Positions 11,220 to 22,600 of a stretch of DNA of 64,000 nucleotides are shown piece after piece; positions within the stretch are counted from its first letter, which is position 1; every line of letters starts with the position of its first letter. The translations under genes were made by a program, and so were the position numbers. A model generated the notes under the pieces. That model saw nothing but the letters and a program-made list of their open reading frames with translations, was not told where the DNA came from and searched no databases. The DNA lies in contig JADDOH010010340.1 in the NCBI GenBank assembly GCA_016648135.1, forward strand, positions 51,884-115,883, given 5' to 3'. This DNA is from Agrypnia vestita. Lineage: Eukaryota > Arthropoda > Insecta > Trichoptera > Phryganeidae.

Positions 11220-11267
11220 AGGCAAAAAGTATACTTTACTTATACATATACTTCAATAAACTACATT

Positions 11268-11952
11268 AAGGTATTAGATACACATGCTTATTTTGAGCAT
11301 GCTCAAAACTAGCATGCCATAACAACTATACACACTTGCTCATTATTAGCATGCTTATTTTAAATGAGCATGCTCAAAGCTATCACTCAAACACACGTGC
11401 TTATTAGTGGCATGCTCTTGTCATAGAATAGAGAGGAACCCTAGTTCAAAATTGAAACTTTGCAAACTGAAATAGAAAATTCAAGTGAACTAATAAATCA
11501 AAACAGTTCCCGAGTTTCCATCCGCACATTTTTGATTTTAGATTTTATAATTTTTATTGCAAGATTTGAATCATTCATGTATTTTAACAAAGTTTCATAA
11601 ACATTATTTCTTACTATATTATTTTCACACAGCGGTGACCGAGTATTCCACAGACATTCGTGATTCCTATAATAAATCACGAAAAGTAATGTTCTGTCAT
11701 CTCCCCAACGCGCCACATTTGTTTCATCCGTCGCGGACTGAGAAGATCGCATTGATAATCGATACCTACTAGCCGCGAATGACATTAGCATGCTCATGAA
11801 CAAGCCTGTTCAAACATGCTCAAAAGATACCCTTATAGTGAATGACATTAGCATGCTCATAAATCAACCGGCGGTTGATTTTTGAGCGTGCTAGTAATGA
11901 GCATGCTCATTACTAATCATGCCACTAATAAGCACGTGTATCAGTACCTTCA
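11268..11952. mobile_element. MADF-carrying MITE, copy 2
   Basis: Its ends (agatacacatgcttattt against aataagcacgtgtatca) and interior match copy 1, including gcatgc palindromes and the MADF piece. The two copies lie head to tail with about 48 bp between them. Confidence 0.7.
11498..11803 (-). pseudogene. MADF domain fragment in MITE copy 2 (longer)
   Basis: 101 residues. This includes RWGDDRTLLFVIYY, ECLWNT and further down IIKSKIKNVRMETREL, a typical MADF helix with basic residues. It lies wholly inside the MITE and has no recognised partner exon, so an expressed protein is unlikely. Confidence 0.5.
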
Positions 11953-12144
11953 TCAAATCAGCTGTGATCACTGAAAATTCACCGGGACCATAACATACCA
12001 TACCATAGAAAAGAAACAATTTCAATATATTTCAATGAACTTGGAAAGCAATGTCACCGTGGAAGAGAGAAATATCAATGCCATTGTCAATTGTCACTGT
12101 CAGACGTCAGACTATCTTCTTTATTCTGTGGTCAGACATCAGAC

Positions 12145-12568
12145 TAGGGATGGGTAAAAAATATCGATAAATCAATATATCGATATTTTTTTTGATAAAT
12201 ATCGATATTTATCGTCGATATATTTTTTCGCGATATATCGAATATCGATATTTTTTTTTGATATATCGATATTTTTTTCTGGGATAACCGATATTTTTTT
12301 TCTTGGGCGACTTTTTTTAGTTTTAGTCATTTATCTTTTTTCACTTTTTTTCTGGCGACCATTTTTGGGCATCGACATTTTTTCTCGGATAATCGATATA
12401 TTTTTTCCGGTGACCCTTTTTTTTTTTTTTTGGTCGCCAAAAGCTTATTCCCCTTATATTTTTGAAAAAATAATATCTATAAATATCGATATATTTTTCG
12501 CAATGTATATCGATTATTTTCGATACTTTTTAAAAATAACGATATTTTTTTTCATTTACCCATCCCTA
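12145..12568. mobile_element. hAT-like MITE built of atcgatat repeats
   Basis: Begins tagggatgggtaaaaaat and ends tttacccatccctaga in inverse. The body is a low-complexity run of 'atatcgatattttttt'. The same 5' end starts again at the right edge of the window (63982), and a related element at 59648 has a clear 8-bp target duplication. No duplication is visible here. Confidence 0.6.
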
Positions 12569-12932
12569 GAGCGCGCAGAAATCAATTGTACCAACATCAA
12601 AAGTTTTTTGTTTTGTTAAAATCGTAGGAATCTAAATATAGTCCGTCCAACTTATCTGGAGAATAAAGGAGGGCGTCCCAATCGTTGTAGTACTGCCCAT
12701 AGTCTAAAAATTATCTCATTTGTAGGGAATTTTATGCGAATTCGTTTTTTCTTAAACAAGTTATTAAGAAGGTATACGACACGATAAAAAAACAAAAAAT
12801 GTAAACTAACGTACAAATAAATTCATCAAAATATACATTCGTAAAATACACAACGTCACAAAATGGCGTTTTTTCAAAATCAAAGAAAAATACAATTTTC
12901 AGGAAAAAAAAACAAACAATAATAATTCTTTT

Positions 12933-13105
12933 AGGCCGGCGCCACACTTCCGCCGCGTTTCTTCCGTTGCGCCAAATCAAATCAAAGCAAATAGATCGAC
13001 CGATCATCCGCGTAGTATGTTTAATAAGCGCACATTGTATGGAAAGAAATGTAGCGATGTTCCATGACAGAAGAGACGCGGCGGAAGATCCGCGCAGTGT
13101 GGCGC
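12933..13105. mobile_element. GC-rich MITE, family 3 (GGCGCCACAC ends)
   Basis: Inverted ends ggccggcgccacactt and 'gcagtgtggcgccag', with ccgccgcgt / acgcggcgg just inside. The same family occurs at 14731-14945, 15408-15754 (split by a SINE) and in part at 44047-44230. GC content is far above the surroundings. Confidence 0.7.
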
Positions 13106-13186
13106 CAGTTTTATTCGGTGCCTCATACCTAATGATCATGACCACCATGTTTAACTCAGTAACACCTAAGGATATCAATCGGTTTA

Positions 13187-13331
13187 GGGCCGTCGTATCA
13201 AATTGGTTTATAGTAATCTTTCGTTCAAAGCATAGATATTTTGCATTTTCCACCGATCAAACAACTCGCTCTCGTAAAAGTCTATGCTTTAAATGAACTA
13301 TTGCTATAAAGTAAGTTGATGCAACCAGTCT
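13187..13331. mobile_element. Short MITE, family 1, copy 2
   Basis: Starts gggccgtcgtatcaaattgg and ends taagttgatgcaaccagtc, the inverse of the same end sequence, flanked by TTA. Same family as 997-1141. Confidence 0.6.
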
Positions 13332-13475
13332 TTAATGTGCATAAATACAAAAGTTTATTTTTGAAAAAATACGTTTATACAAATGAACTCGTTAATGAAT
13401 TATGTAATAAAAAGTATAAATAATAAAAATTCTATGTAAAAAAATTATCGAATAAAATATGTTCTAAAACTTTTC

Positions 13476-13816
13476 TCATCTTACGGCTTCTAATTCAATT
13501 TTTCCACTTATCCTTGTTCTTTTTTTTCCGGGTGTAGATATTTTAATGCCCATTTCCACGGCCACTTTACCTTCTTTAACTATTTTGTAAATTGCCGATT
13601 CAGAAATACCTGAAGAAATTGTATAATAGTAAAATAAAAAACTAAGTATGGGAAAATCATTATAACTGCATGGCAGCACTAACCTGAAGTGGCGGCAATA
13701 AGTCTATGAACAAAATCAAACGGTATATTTGGGGCTTTTAGACGTTGTTCTTCTTCAAAAAACGTGTGCATTTTCAAGATTATTTCCCGAACACCGCTTT
13801 TAATGGTTTTTGGCAT
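13476..13816 (-). pseudogene. Transposase N-terminus (helix-turn-helix), two exons
   Basis: Exon 1 (13816-13684) starts MPKTIKSGVREIILKMHTFF and ends at a GT donor. Exon 2 (13609-13476) continues with GISESAIYKIVKEGK and a basic S-T-P-G-K-K-R linker, then a stop. This layout (coiled N-terminus, HTH, STPGK linker) is known from IS630/Tc1-like transposons of arthropods; the DDE nuclease that should follow is absent. A worse copy (Q-R-T-I-K-S-N start) lies at 16019-16270, minus strand. Confidence 0.55.
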
Positions 13817-14189
13817 GGTGACAATCTAAAATTTTCTTAAAAACCTATCGAAACAGTCGTGAACCCCTCTGTAAACAAAGTCTGTCAAAGGTCTGTCAGC
13901 TGTAGATAATCCAATATGGCGTCGTTAGTTCCAAATTTGGCCATTCTTCAGATAAGTTAGACGGACTATATAATGATTTTGTTGCCTGTTTGTCTGTCGG
14001 TCCATAATTTCGTAACTTGATGAAATAAAACTTTAGCTAATTAGAGAGTGCGGCTCAAGTAACACGCAACCGAAATTACACGGCCTTGACATTTTCATAT
14101 TATTTTATTATATTTAGTTTTAGGTTTAAGCGAATAGTCAATTTAAAAAAAATGGTTTTCTATTCATGAATTTTCAGCTTCAAAATCCT

Positions 14190-14680
14190 GCATTATTATT
14201 GCTTCCCCAACGTAACTTGGCGTGCGGCGAATTTTGAACTAAAACCCCCCCCGCCCGCACCCGGCGGTAACCCCTCGCCCTGTCATTTAGTTCAATTTTG
14301 TGTTTGGTCGGGAACTGTGACATCTTGATTAATATACACTGAATTATTATGTCCAAAATATCCTAAACAGTCCGGGATGGTGCAAGAACCAGCCAATGAA
14401 GTTTTAAAGTTTTGCGAAGCTGAAAAAGCGAATAATGGACCGATATTACCATCTAACAGTTTGACAGATAGAACGGCCGCCATTACTGCCATATTACTGC
14501 ACGCCACTGCACGGTTTCTTTAGTGCTGCCCGACCAAATTTCTGTATATAATACGACACCGGTCACCGGACATTCTGTACATTATGTATTGTATAATAAA
14601 TTTACACCCTGACAACTTCTGTTAGGCGATAGGGACGCCCTCCCTCGCACGCCAAGTTATGGTGGTACGTCTATATATCC
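14190..14680. mobile_element. Possible DNA element with cgtaacttggcgtgcg ends
   Basis: 'aacttggcgtgcggcg' (14214) and its inverse 'cgcacgccaagttatgg' (14648) frame a 450-bp stretch with a C-rich run near 14247. The frame at 14292-14507 (minus) shows no recognised domain. The borders are approximate. Confidence 0.35.
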
Positions 14681-14730
14681 CGTAATTTTTTACGGGTGTG
14701 CGGCTAGTTTTTACTAATTTGCTTGCCTAT

Positions 14731-14945
14731 GGCTAGCGCCACACTTCGCCGATCTTCCGTCGCCGAACTTACGTCGCGTCATATCGGCAAAGCGGATGGA
14801 TCGACCGATCCATTTGCTTTGCGTGTGTGTTTGATGAGCATATATTATTGATGAGGGTATGTGAGCGCAGTGTGTTTGATGAGCGTATATTATAAGGAAA
14901 TAAATGTCTAGCATTCTACGCGAAAGATCGATGTAGTGTGGCGCT
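14731..14945. mobile_element. GC-rich MITE, family 3, diverged copy
   Basis: Ends 'agcgccacacttcgccgatc' and 'gatgtagtgtggcgct' are inverted. The interior has two copies of gtgtttgatgagc(a/g)tatatta. The sequence is diverged from 12933-13105. Confidence 0.6.
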
Positions 14946-15407
14946 TGCCTATAGCTGTCTATGTAGTATTTTTTTTTATTCTGTTTAAATCACAAATACC
15001 TACCTACTCTAAAATAATTTGATAACATTAATTAATATACTAATAGATATCAAACACCATGTCACCTAACTTACAGAACAAACTAAAAATGGGGCTAAAG
15101 AAACATATTTTGATACAACTTGTTGGACCGAACAAATGAAAAAAACGACTGGCACTTATTTACAGTTGCCGGCAAGCTTATTGAAAATTTTTGGCGTAGT
15201 GGGGGAATGCGCAGAAGACAAAATTTGCTACGCCGAAAAATTTCATAATTCACAAAAATCATGGTCCTCAGACATATGGGTCTGACGTGGGTGATTTGTA
15301 TTGAATTGGTTAAGTTTATTTATAATAATAAATTACCTAAAATAGACTCGTCTTTAAACCTACATTTTAACATAATGTACACACAGAGGTACTTAAAGAG
15401 GCAGTAT

Positions 15408-15628
15408 GCTGGCGCCACACTGCGCTGCCACGCAGCGCCGCTACATTTCTTCCCATTTGAGTAGCTTGTTGGTCTTGTGGTTAGGATACTGGCCTCGTGA
15501 TCCAAAGGTCGCGGGTTCGAACCTCACTCCAGACTAGCAAGTTAGTCCTATTTTCATAGCACAAGCGTTTAGCTTAGTTTGAAAATAGTAAGAATATTGA
15601 TGTGACACGTATTCCGTGTTCACATCTC

Positions 15629-15684
<56 letters not shown>

Positions 15685-15754
15685 TGCCGTCGCGTCATTC
15701 CATTTGCTTTGCTGATTTGACGCGACGGAAGATCCGCGCAGTGTGGCGCCGGCC
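15408..15754. mobile_element. GC-rich MITE, family 3, interrupted by a SINE
   Basis: Left end 'ctggcgccacactgcgc', right end 'gatccgcgcagtgtggcgcc'. The middle is split at about 15460-15685 by SINE copy 2, which gives a clear order of insertion. Confidence 0.75.
15461..15685 (+). mobile_element. tRNA-derived SINE, copy 2 (best preserved)
   Basis: The tRNA-like head has a good A box (tggtcttgtggttaggata) and B box (gggttcgaacctc), the body ends gtgacacgtattccgtgttc, and a poly-A stretch (about 15613-15659) then (AT)n follow. The long clean A tail implies recent insertion. It is not a working tRNA gene, because the acceptor stem does not pair. Confidence 0.85.
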
Positions 15755-16018
15755 TTAATCTTGAATGAGCGAAAGCGGAAAATGAACTTATTAAAAAAGA
15801 TTGCTTATTTACTCATGTACGCGCGGTAGAAGTTATACTTAAAAACTAAAGTAAAGTTAAACATTTATACCTATATTAATGATGCTCTAAGTATTGAGTA
15901 AAAATCTACACTGATCATTGTCGATCATTCTATTGAATTTCATGAAAAGAATTAAAACTCATACTTACAGAAATGTAACCTCGAATATTTAAAATAATTG
16001 GGACAACCAAAAATGTTC

Positions 16019-16300
16019 CTAAAAAACGTGTGCATTTAAAAAAAGTCCAAGTAGGTATCTACCCTTTTTATTTTTTATCGATTTTCGGCCTGAACCCGTT
16101 CCGTTTTCAAAAGATTCAAAACTATCCAACTTTAACAGCCACATTGAATGTCCAATTAATGAATGTGTTTTTGTTTTGAAAACGAATATCTGACGATTAC
16201 ATTGTTTTTGCAATAAATAATTTCTCAAATTCCTATTACTTTTAATCGTTCTTTGCATGGTGACAAACAAAAACTTTCTTAATTAAAAAACATCGGCGAG
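16019..16300 (-). pseudogene. Relic of an IS630/Tc1-like transposase N-terminus
   Basis: Shares 'aaaaaacgtgtgcatt' and tttgcatggtgacaa with 13755-13820 and begins with M-Q-R-T-I-K-S-N on the minus strand. Further reading shows no domain. It lies just upstream of DXO copy B. Confidence 0.4.
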
Positions 16301-16309
16301 AAATTTTCA

Positions 16310-16610
16310 AAGATAAAATTATTTTTCTATGGGAAAAGGGGATTTTCGGAAATTTATAGAGCATTCCAATTCGTATTACTTGGCCCATAGATAAATGACG
16401 TAATGCGCTGTGGTAATGCGTATTTAAACGTCAACCTTCTGATATTTTCGTAGGTTATCAAATTGTGAATAATATTGGCAAAGCGGATAAAAATAAGTTT
16501 CTTGTCACTATCGTGTGATTTTAAGCTTTGGCCTCTAAATTTTTTGTGCTCAGATAATACTGGATTATTCACTAAAGATCGATCATAAATAAACCAGAGG
16601 TCGTGCAATC
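16310..16610 (+). promoter_or_regulatory. Upstream region of DXO copy B
   Basis: About 300 bp between a transposon relic and the start codon at 16611. The sequence before the ATG is accagaggtcgtgcaatc. No TATA box at a convincing distance was recognised. The transcription start is not known. Confidence 0.35.
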
Positions 16611-19600
16611 ATGCAGAAAACAACCGAGCCAAGATTCTATTCGCGAAGAGGTCCTCACGTCTCCAGACCAGAATTGACAGGCTTCTTCAGTGTTGGAAAG
16701 CAGGGCGATTACAAGGATGATTTTTCGGAGCTGAAATACTTCAAAATGCCTCCCAGTAAAGTCAACTTCGATTTGAACCGCAACATAGAGAACGTAAATA
16801 AGAAACTAAAAACTGACGTGAAATTGCGTTCCATTCTATTACATTTCAAGGATCACAGGAAGGACTTCGTGTTTAATAACAAAGATGAAATATTTCTAAG
16901 GGACGTACCGTTTGTGTCCTGCAGAGGTCTCCTCAGAGACATGAGTGCCCTACCCTACAAGAATGGTGATTTGAGATTCTCTGCATGCCTGTTCCGTGGC
17001 ATACTCTACCTGCATTATTTGGACACTCCAGCGCGGTGGCCCAACACGGATAGGGAAGTAGCGATGATAATTTGGGGTCACAAATTCGAGAACTATCTGC
17101 TATCAGGTAAGTTATGTTAAAAAAGAATACATTTTAGCAGATTTACTTTTGTGTAACAAAAGCTCCAGAAAATTTTATACCAGCTTTGAAGGCCGACACA
17201 AGAATCTCTGAGGCGGACAATTTTGATTGTCGAAGCTGAAGATACTAGCTGATATTCAGGTTAGTGATCATTTGTGGAAGCATTTTTGGTTACTCTTCTG
17301 TGTTTTCTAAGAGGGGAAGCATAATTTCCTTTGAGAAAGAATTCTGCATGATATCTTGAGAGGTTATAATCAGATATTAAATCCAATAAAGCGGATTGGC
17401 TATTTACACACTGTTCCGCACAACCACCTTTAGATTCAAACGTTTTGTCCTGTATCCTTCCTTTAGATCAAGACGGGATAAAGTTTACAAACAGGTAAAG
17501 TTTCTGCACTTATATATTTGGTTACTTATACATCTTTAGACACATTGTGATTCCATTATTATATCAAAGAGTTGTGTGAAAAAATAATATAAAAAAGCTA
17601 ACTGCCATTTTTTAATTTTTATTTTATTTATTACATATTTTACAATTAACAAAGTCCTGCTAACTATGAGTTAGTTATCAACAGGTTTCTTCTAGTACTA
17701 ATGAATATACCTTGCCATTTAGTAACAGTGCTTACACAAGAATTTATAAAATTATATAAAAATAGTTAGGATGCTGACAGTTCACTATTGTTCATAATAA
17801 ACTCCCTGCATGCCACTTTTACCTTTGCATATGAATCCAACCCAAACAAGTCGGAGGGCATACTGTTGAAAACCGTTGGTATTTTCACTTGTAATGTTCT
17901 TTCTCCATAATAATTGTTGCATCTCGGTACAATATATTTTCCAAAGTGACATTTGTCTCGTATTATACGTATTCATTACAAGTGTTTTATGGTCATCATT
18001 ACAGTAGTTACTCAGTATAAGCCTGTATTTAAATAACTTATGAATATTCATTAACTTTATTTTCAAAAAAATATCTGTACCTTTGTTTTTCATATACTTT
18101 ACTGTACTATTAGGTAAAATGCATTTAATTATTTTCTTTTGTAGGTTAAGTATTTGTTTTATACTTGTTTGAAATGTGTTTCCACATACCAAAATACCAT
18201 ATAGAATTATTGGTTCCATCATGGCTATGTACATTGTTTTCAGTGTTTCAAAAGGAATAATATTTTTAATGATATAAATATTTGATAGTATTGGCCTTAG
18301 TTTATTACATATTTTTTGTATATGTGGTTGCCAGTTAAATTTCTCATCTATCATTATGCTCAGGTATTTTTCACTCCGACTTGATTCGATTTTTTTACAT
18401 CTGCAATCTTTGTAATATCTATCTAAACATTCATGATATTAACTGAAAATCTGTTTTTTTGATATGTGGTGATGAATTGTGTATTAATTTAGTTTAATTT
18501 TCATTAATGACTAAACTGTTGTCATGTGACCATTTTAGCACATTGTCATAGTCCTCTTGTAGGTTTTGCACAGAATTTGGTGGCTCGAAAAACAGCCAGT
18601 AACAAGGGCGGATCTTTTCCCGGTGCATTATGAGTTGCTCCGAATGGGAAAAAATGTGCTATCAGTATTACATTACAAAATTAATATAAATTTATAAGGC
18701 AAGTCGGCAAAAATACATTTTTGTATTTAATTTAAATAATGTTCCCACATATGTGTATGTATATTCCCCAGATAGGTATCATCTCAAAGATCACGACAGA
18801 AAAGGTTTTGTCAAGATCGGACACCTCTAGTGTCTGTTATATGATTTTTAGTTATTTTATCATTATTAGTATGGAGCACGGCCGGCCGGCGGACGGGCGG
18901 TGTGACATCACCGCGATCGGTTGGCTAGCCTCGTGAGGTAAGGGCTTGGTTTACTCTGAGCGAGTGTGTGTTTTACTGAATAAATTACAGATAATTTATT
19001 ATGTTGTGAGATTTGAACTATGTGAACTACAGACAACTTATTATGTTGTGTAGTTTATATCATGAATTACCAACAACTTAGTATATCTTGTAATCTTTGC
19101 CAAGTTATTACTGACAACTGATTTATGTCATGTAAATTAACTGGGATGATTTTACTGTTACTATTTAACCCATTGCCCGCGGGCAACTCATATATGAGTC
19201 GCGCCATACGTGCCCACAGCGCGGACGACTCATATTTGAGTCGCCGAGCTTTGCTTGCTACTGCCGTGTACACGTGCATCGTGGAGCAGTAAAAATGCTT
19301 TCAAAAATATCTTGGATCTTTATCCCAGAGACATCTTTCAATATTTGTCAAAGATTGTTAGTGATTTTATAAACAAACTCGAAATAATAAATATCCTAAT
19401 GCAGGAGAATATGATTCAGTTATTCAAAATCTCCCGCCAGTTTCCACGCGTACGAACAAAGACTCTGTATCTCAATAGAGTTCTGCACGGGGCTTTTTTT
19501 AGACGAAATGAAATATTATTAAACACCAAAATAAATCGATTCATTATTCATTCTCAAGTGACTTATGTTTGTGAAAGTTTTGATGTTTAAAAATAATAAT

Positions 19601-22600
19601 TGAATGCTTATATTAAAAATTATTTGTGTTACGAAAAGTGCGATTTTATTCCAACTTTGAAAATTGTTTTATACAAAAATTATTTCGATTGACAATTCTT
19701 AAATTTGTGTTTCATTTTATTATTAATTAAAATCTTTTGAAGTATTAAGAAATTATAAGTTTTTAATAGAAACAAATACACTTATTTAAACTTCCAGTAT
19801 CAAAAACAAAATTAGAAAACAAACTCAGTTTATGTGTTAGAATGTAATGTACCACTGTGTGCCAAAAATTGTTTCAAGGTACACCTTGATTCATCACGAT
19901 TCGAAAAAGTTTTAAAAATATTATTAAGATTTTGTGAATTATAAATAGTGTTAAAAATCAGTGCCCGCACAGAATACCACTCTGGTACGTACAAATACCA
20001 CCAATTAAGGCACTGGCGTAGCCCAGTTTATGTCATCCCATATTAAATTTTGTTTACGTTATTTTGTAAATATTTGAAAGATTTCAGTGTTCCTTTGTGT
20101 CCTTGAAAATTCTTGAATACTTTACTCATCGACTATAAACAATTAATAAATTTAGAGGTTATCTTTATTTAAAGTCATAAAATATAATGCTGCCAAATGG
20201 TGCTGCATATGAAAGATGTCAGATATATTTTTTAGCACATGGAATGGGTTAAACCAAAAAAATCTCTTCTGATAACAGGGAAATTTTGCGCTCTTGCGCG
20301 GAAATAAAATTACCTCCCGCCACCTCTTTTTATTGAATGACAAATGTGACACTTTTTACATACAATCACAATACAACTCATAAATTCCTGAAATTCAACA
20401 AGAATGTCTGAAATTTGGAAAAATCTGAAATTTCAAAAAATCTGAAAATAAATTTAAATATTTTTATAGAGATTCATAGTAAAATATTTTATCACCGTTA
20501 GTGACATATTTGGATCATATCGTATAACACATCTGCCTGTTCAGAAGCAGTGGGACGTAATTTCTGAGAGTCCAGTTTCTCTCAGTTCACCCTTTCAGTG
20601 CGCGATCCAGACCCCGTGTCCGGGTTGCCGACTTAGACACGGTATTTACTCCCGACGATGTCGGGATGACTGCCTACAGTCCCATCTAAGGGCCGATTTG
20701 TGTAATGCAGACTTGTTACTTGGCAAATGTTATTTGCCACCACGCCATCTGTAGCCACAGGGATAGCTACCCTTCATGTGATGCGAAACATACCACTGCA
20801 GAATTTAATAATTCTACATGCATGTCTGTAGTAACAGGTGTTTCGTTCCGTCTGTAACATTTGATTTGTTATGCACTTTATAATCACATCATCAAGACCC
20901 ATTTTCTCTACCTGTTGCCAATTTTGTTATAGAGGCTGAAATCACATTCAAAAAAGCGCATTAGAAAATGTCAATATTTTTATATTCTCTCATGTTTGTT
21001 TTTCTTGTTTTTTATTTTCATCTTGACCAGTACCGGGATCAATACTGGGTGCCTCCAAAGTCTTATAGAAATCAAAAAGATTTTGAAGTATTCATGTTGC
21101 TACTTCTCGACTTGCTAAGCAAGTAATCTCATCTTGCTATTCTCCCATTAGGTTGTGGTATCAAATTATCATAAAAGAAATGCTGATTTTTTTGTGTTAG
21201 AATATAATGCATTGGTTAATATTTTTGATAAATTTATTGTTACTACATAAAGCTCAGGTACCACAATTATCAAAAGCATATTTTTTCCATATATGAAGAG
21301 ATAAATATGTACTAAAAAATTTCAAGGATCGACCATATTTACATTTTGTTCCAATAGAAGGATATACAGGATAATTCATAATATTGCTAATATTATAGAT
21401 GACCCAAACCATGAACCGGACATTGAGTCTCCAGCAGATGAGGTATCTGGTTTCTTTGGTGTTTTCGAACGCCACATTGGTCAACACCACCTAATCTACC
21501 GAGCGGAGATGGATGGTATTCAGGTAGACAGAGCATCGCTGAAGGAAGGTTTCCATCCTAAAGAACATCCAAAGGATGTTCTTAAAAAGCTCAAAAATCT
21601 TCAGTTTGTGGAACTCAAGACCAACCAACACATTAAGAAGAAATATCACGATACAACGTTCAGGTGGGTGGTTTTGGAAAACCCAAAACATGTGTCAGTA
21701 CACTCATACACATTTTGGGTTTTCAGCAAACGTCTTCAATTTCTGGTGCCTTTAATGTTATGGTTCTACGTCATCCTTCTGATTCATAGCATGTTCTAGT
21801 AATGGAACCATTTGCTTCAAGTTCAAAAAGCTGTATGTAAATTATTTAAGAAAAAAAATGATGACCAACTAATGTCTTATATTTTACTATGAATGATATT
21901 AATCATATTATCTGATCTATTCTGAAAACAATATTATTTTGGTGATTTTTGCTCCATCACTCAAAAATAAGATACAAAAAAAATAGGCAAGACGTAGATT
22001 TAAAACAGTCAGCCTTATTCAATTTTATATACTACCCAACACAAACAAAAATAGACAGGACGTATTTATTTATTACGGTGTAATAAAAAGAAAACTCTAT
22101 TAAATAGTCATTCGGGATTATGTATTTTTTTGCGATAATCATTAAGTATTTTCATAATTTTTTAAACAAATGATTTAAGGGTGAATGGATCTTTCATAAT
22201 AAATTGATTGAAAGCATGTTCAGCTGTAATTTTGGCAAAAAGATATGACAACCAAACACTAAATTGACTCCGTACAGCAAAAATGTAGATAGTGTACCAT
22301 GTGGCCTTAATTGATGCATTTATTATTATTGTTGCATTTTTTTATCACATGGCTTAAAAATTCTTTCTTGGCTAAAAAAGAGCGCTTTTATTCGCATGGA
22401 CCAGGATATATTTACTTTTAAATTTATTAGGATTGTTAATTGGCACCCCAGGTCACTTTTATGCACATGGTGGCAGTGGGCATGTTAACTTTTATTTTCT
22501 TAGGTGATGTATGAAATGTGACATCTTGATCCCTTTAGATATTTACATCATTGACTTGGTGTTTATCTACAGGTTTATATAAGCAATATTTAGAAACAAC

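Larger units (their letters stand above)
12639..13968 (-). mobile_element. IS630/Tc1-like DNA transposon with nested MITEs
   Basis: Inverted ends tagtccgtccaacttatctg and its inverse at 13946-13968, with TA on both sides. It carries the N-terminal part of a transposase on the minus strand (13476-13816). Two other MITEs (12933-13105 and 13187-13331) sit inside it, so it is older than both. The catalytic part is missing. Confidence 0.65.
17107..21398 (+). other. Intron 1 of DXO copy B
   Basis: 4.3 kb. It holds a LINE reverse-transcriptase relic (17785-18575, minus), a GC-rich patch near 18880-18940 of unknown origin, a possible piggyBac-type MITE (about 19171-20250), and a block at 20530-20790 with a palindrome-like 'actcccgacgatgtcggga' that I cannot assign. 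No exon was recognised. Confidence 0.6.

Noticed and set aside
12732..13253. A 173-residue open frame on the minus strand
   Set aside because: It runs through two MITEs nested in the IS630-like element and has no recognisable domain.
15461..15535. A functional tRNA gene
   Set aside because: A and B boxes are good but the acceptor stem is missing and an A-tailed body follows; it is a SINE.
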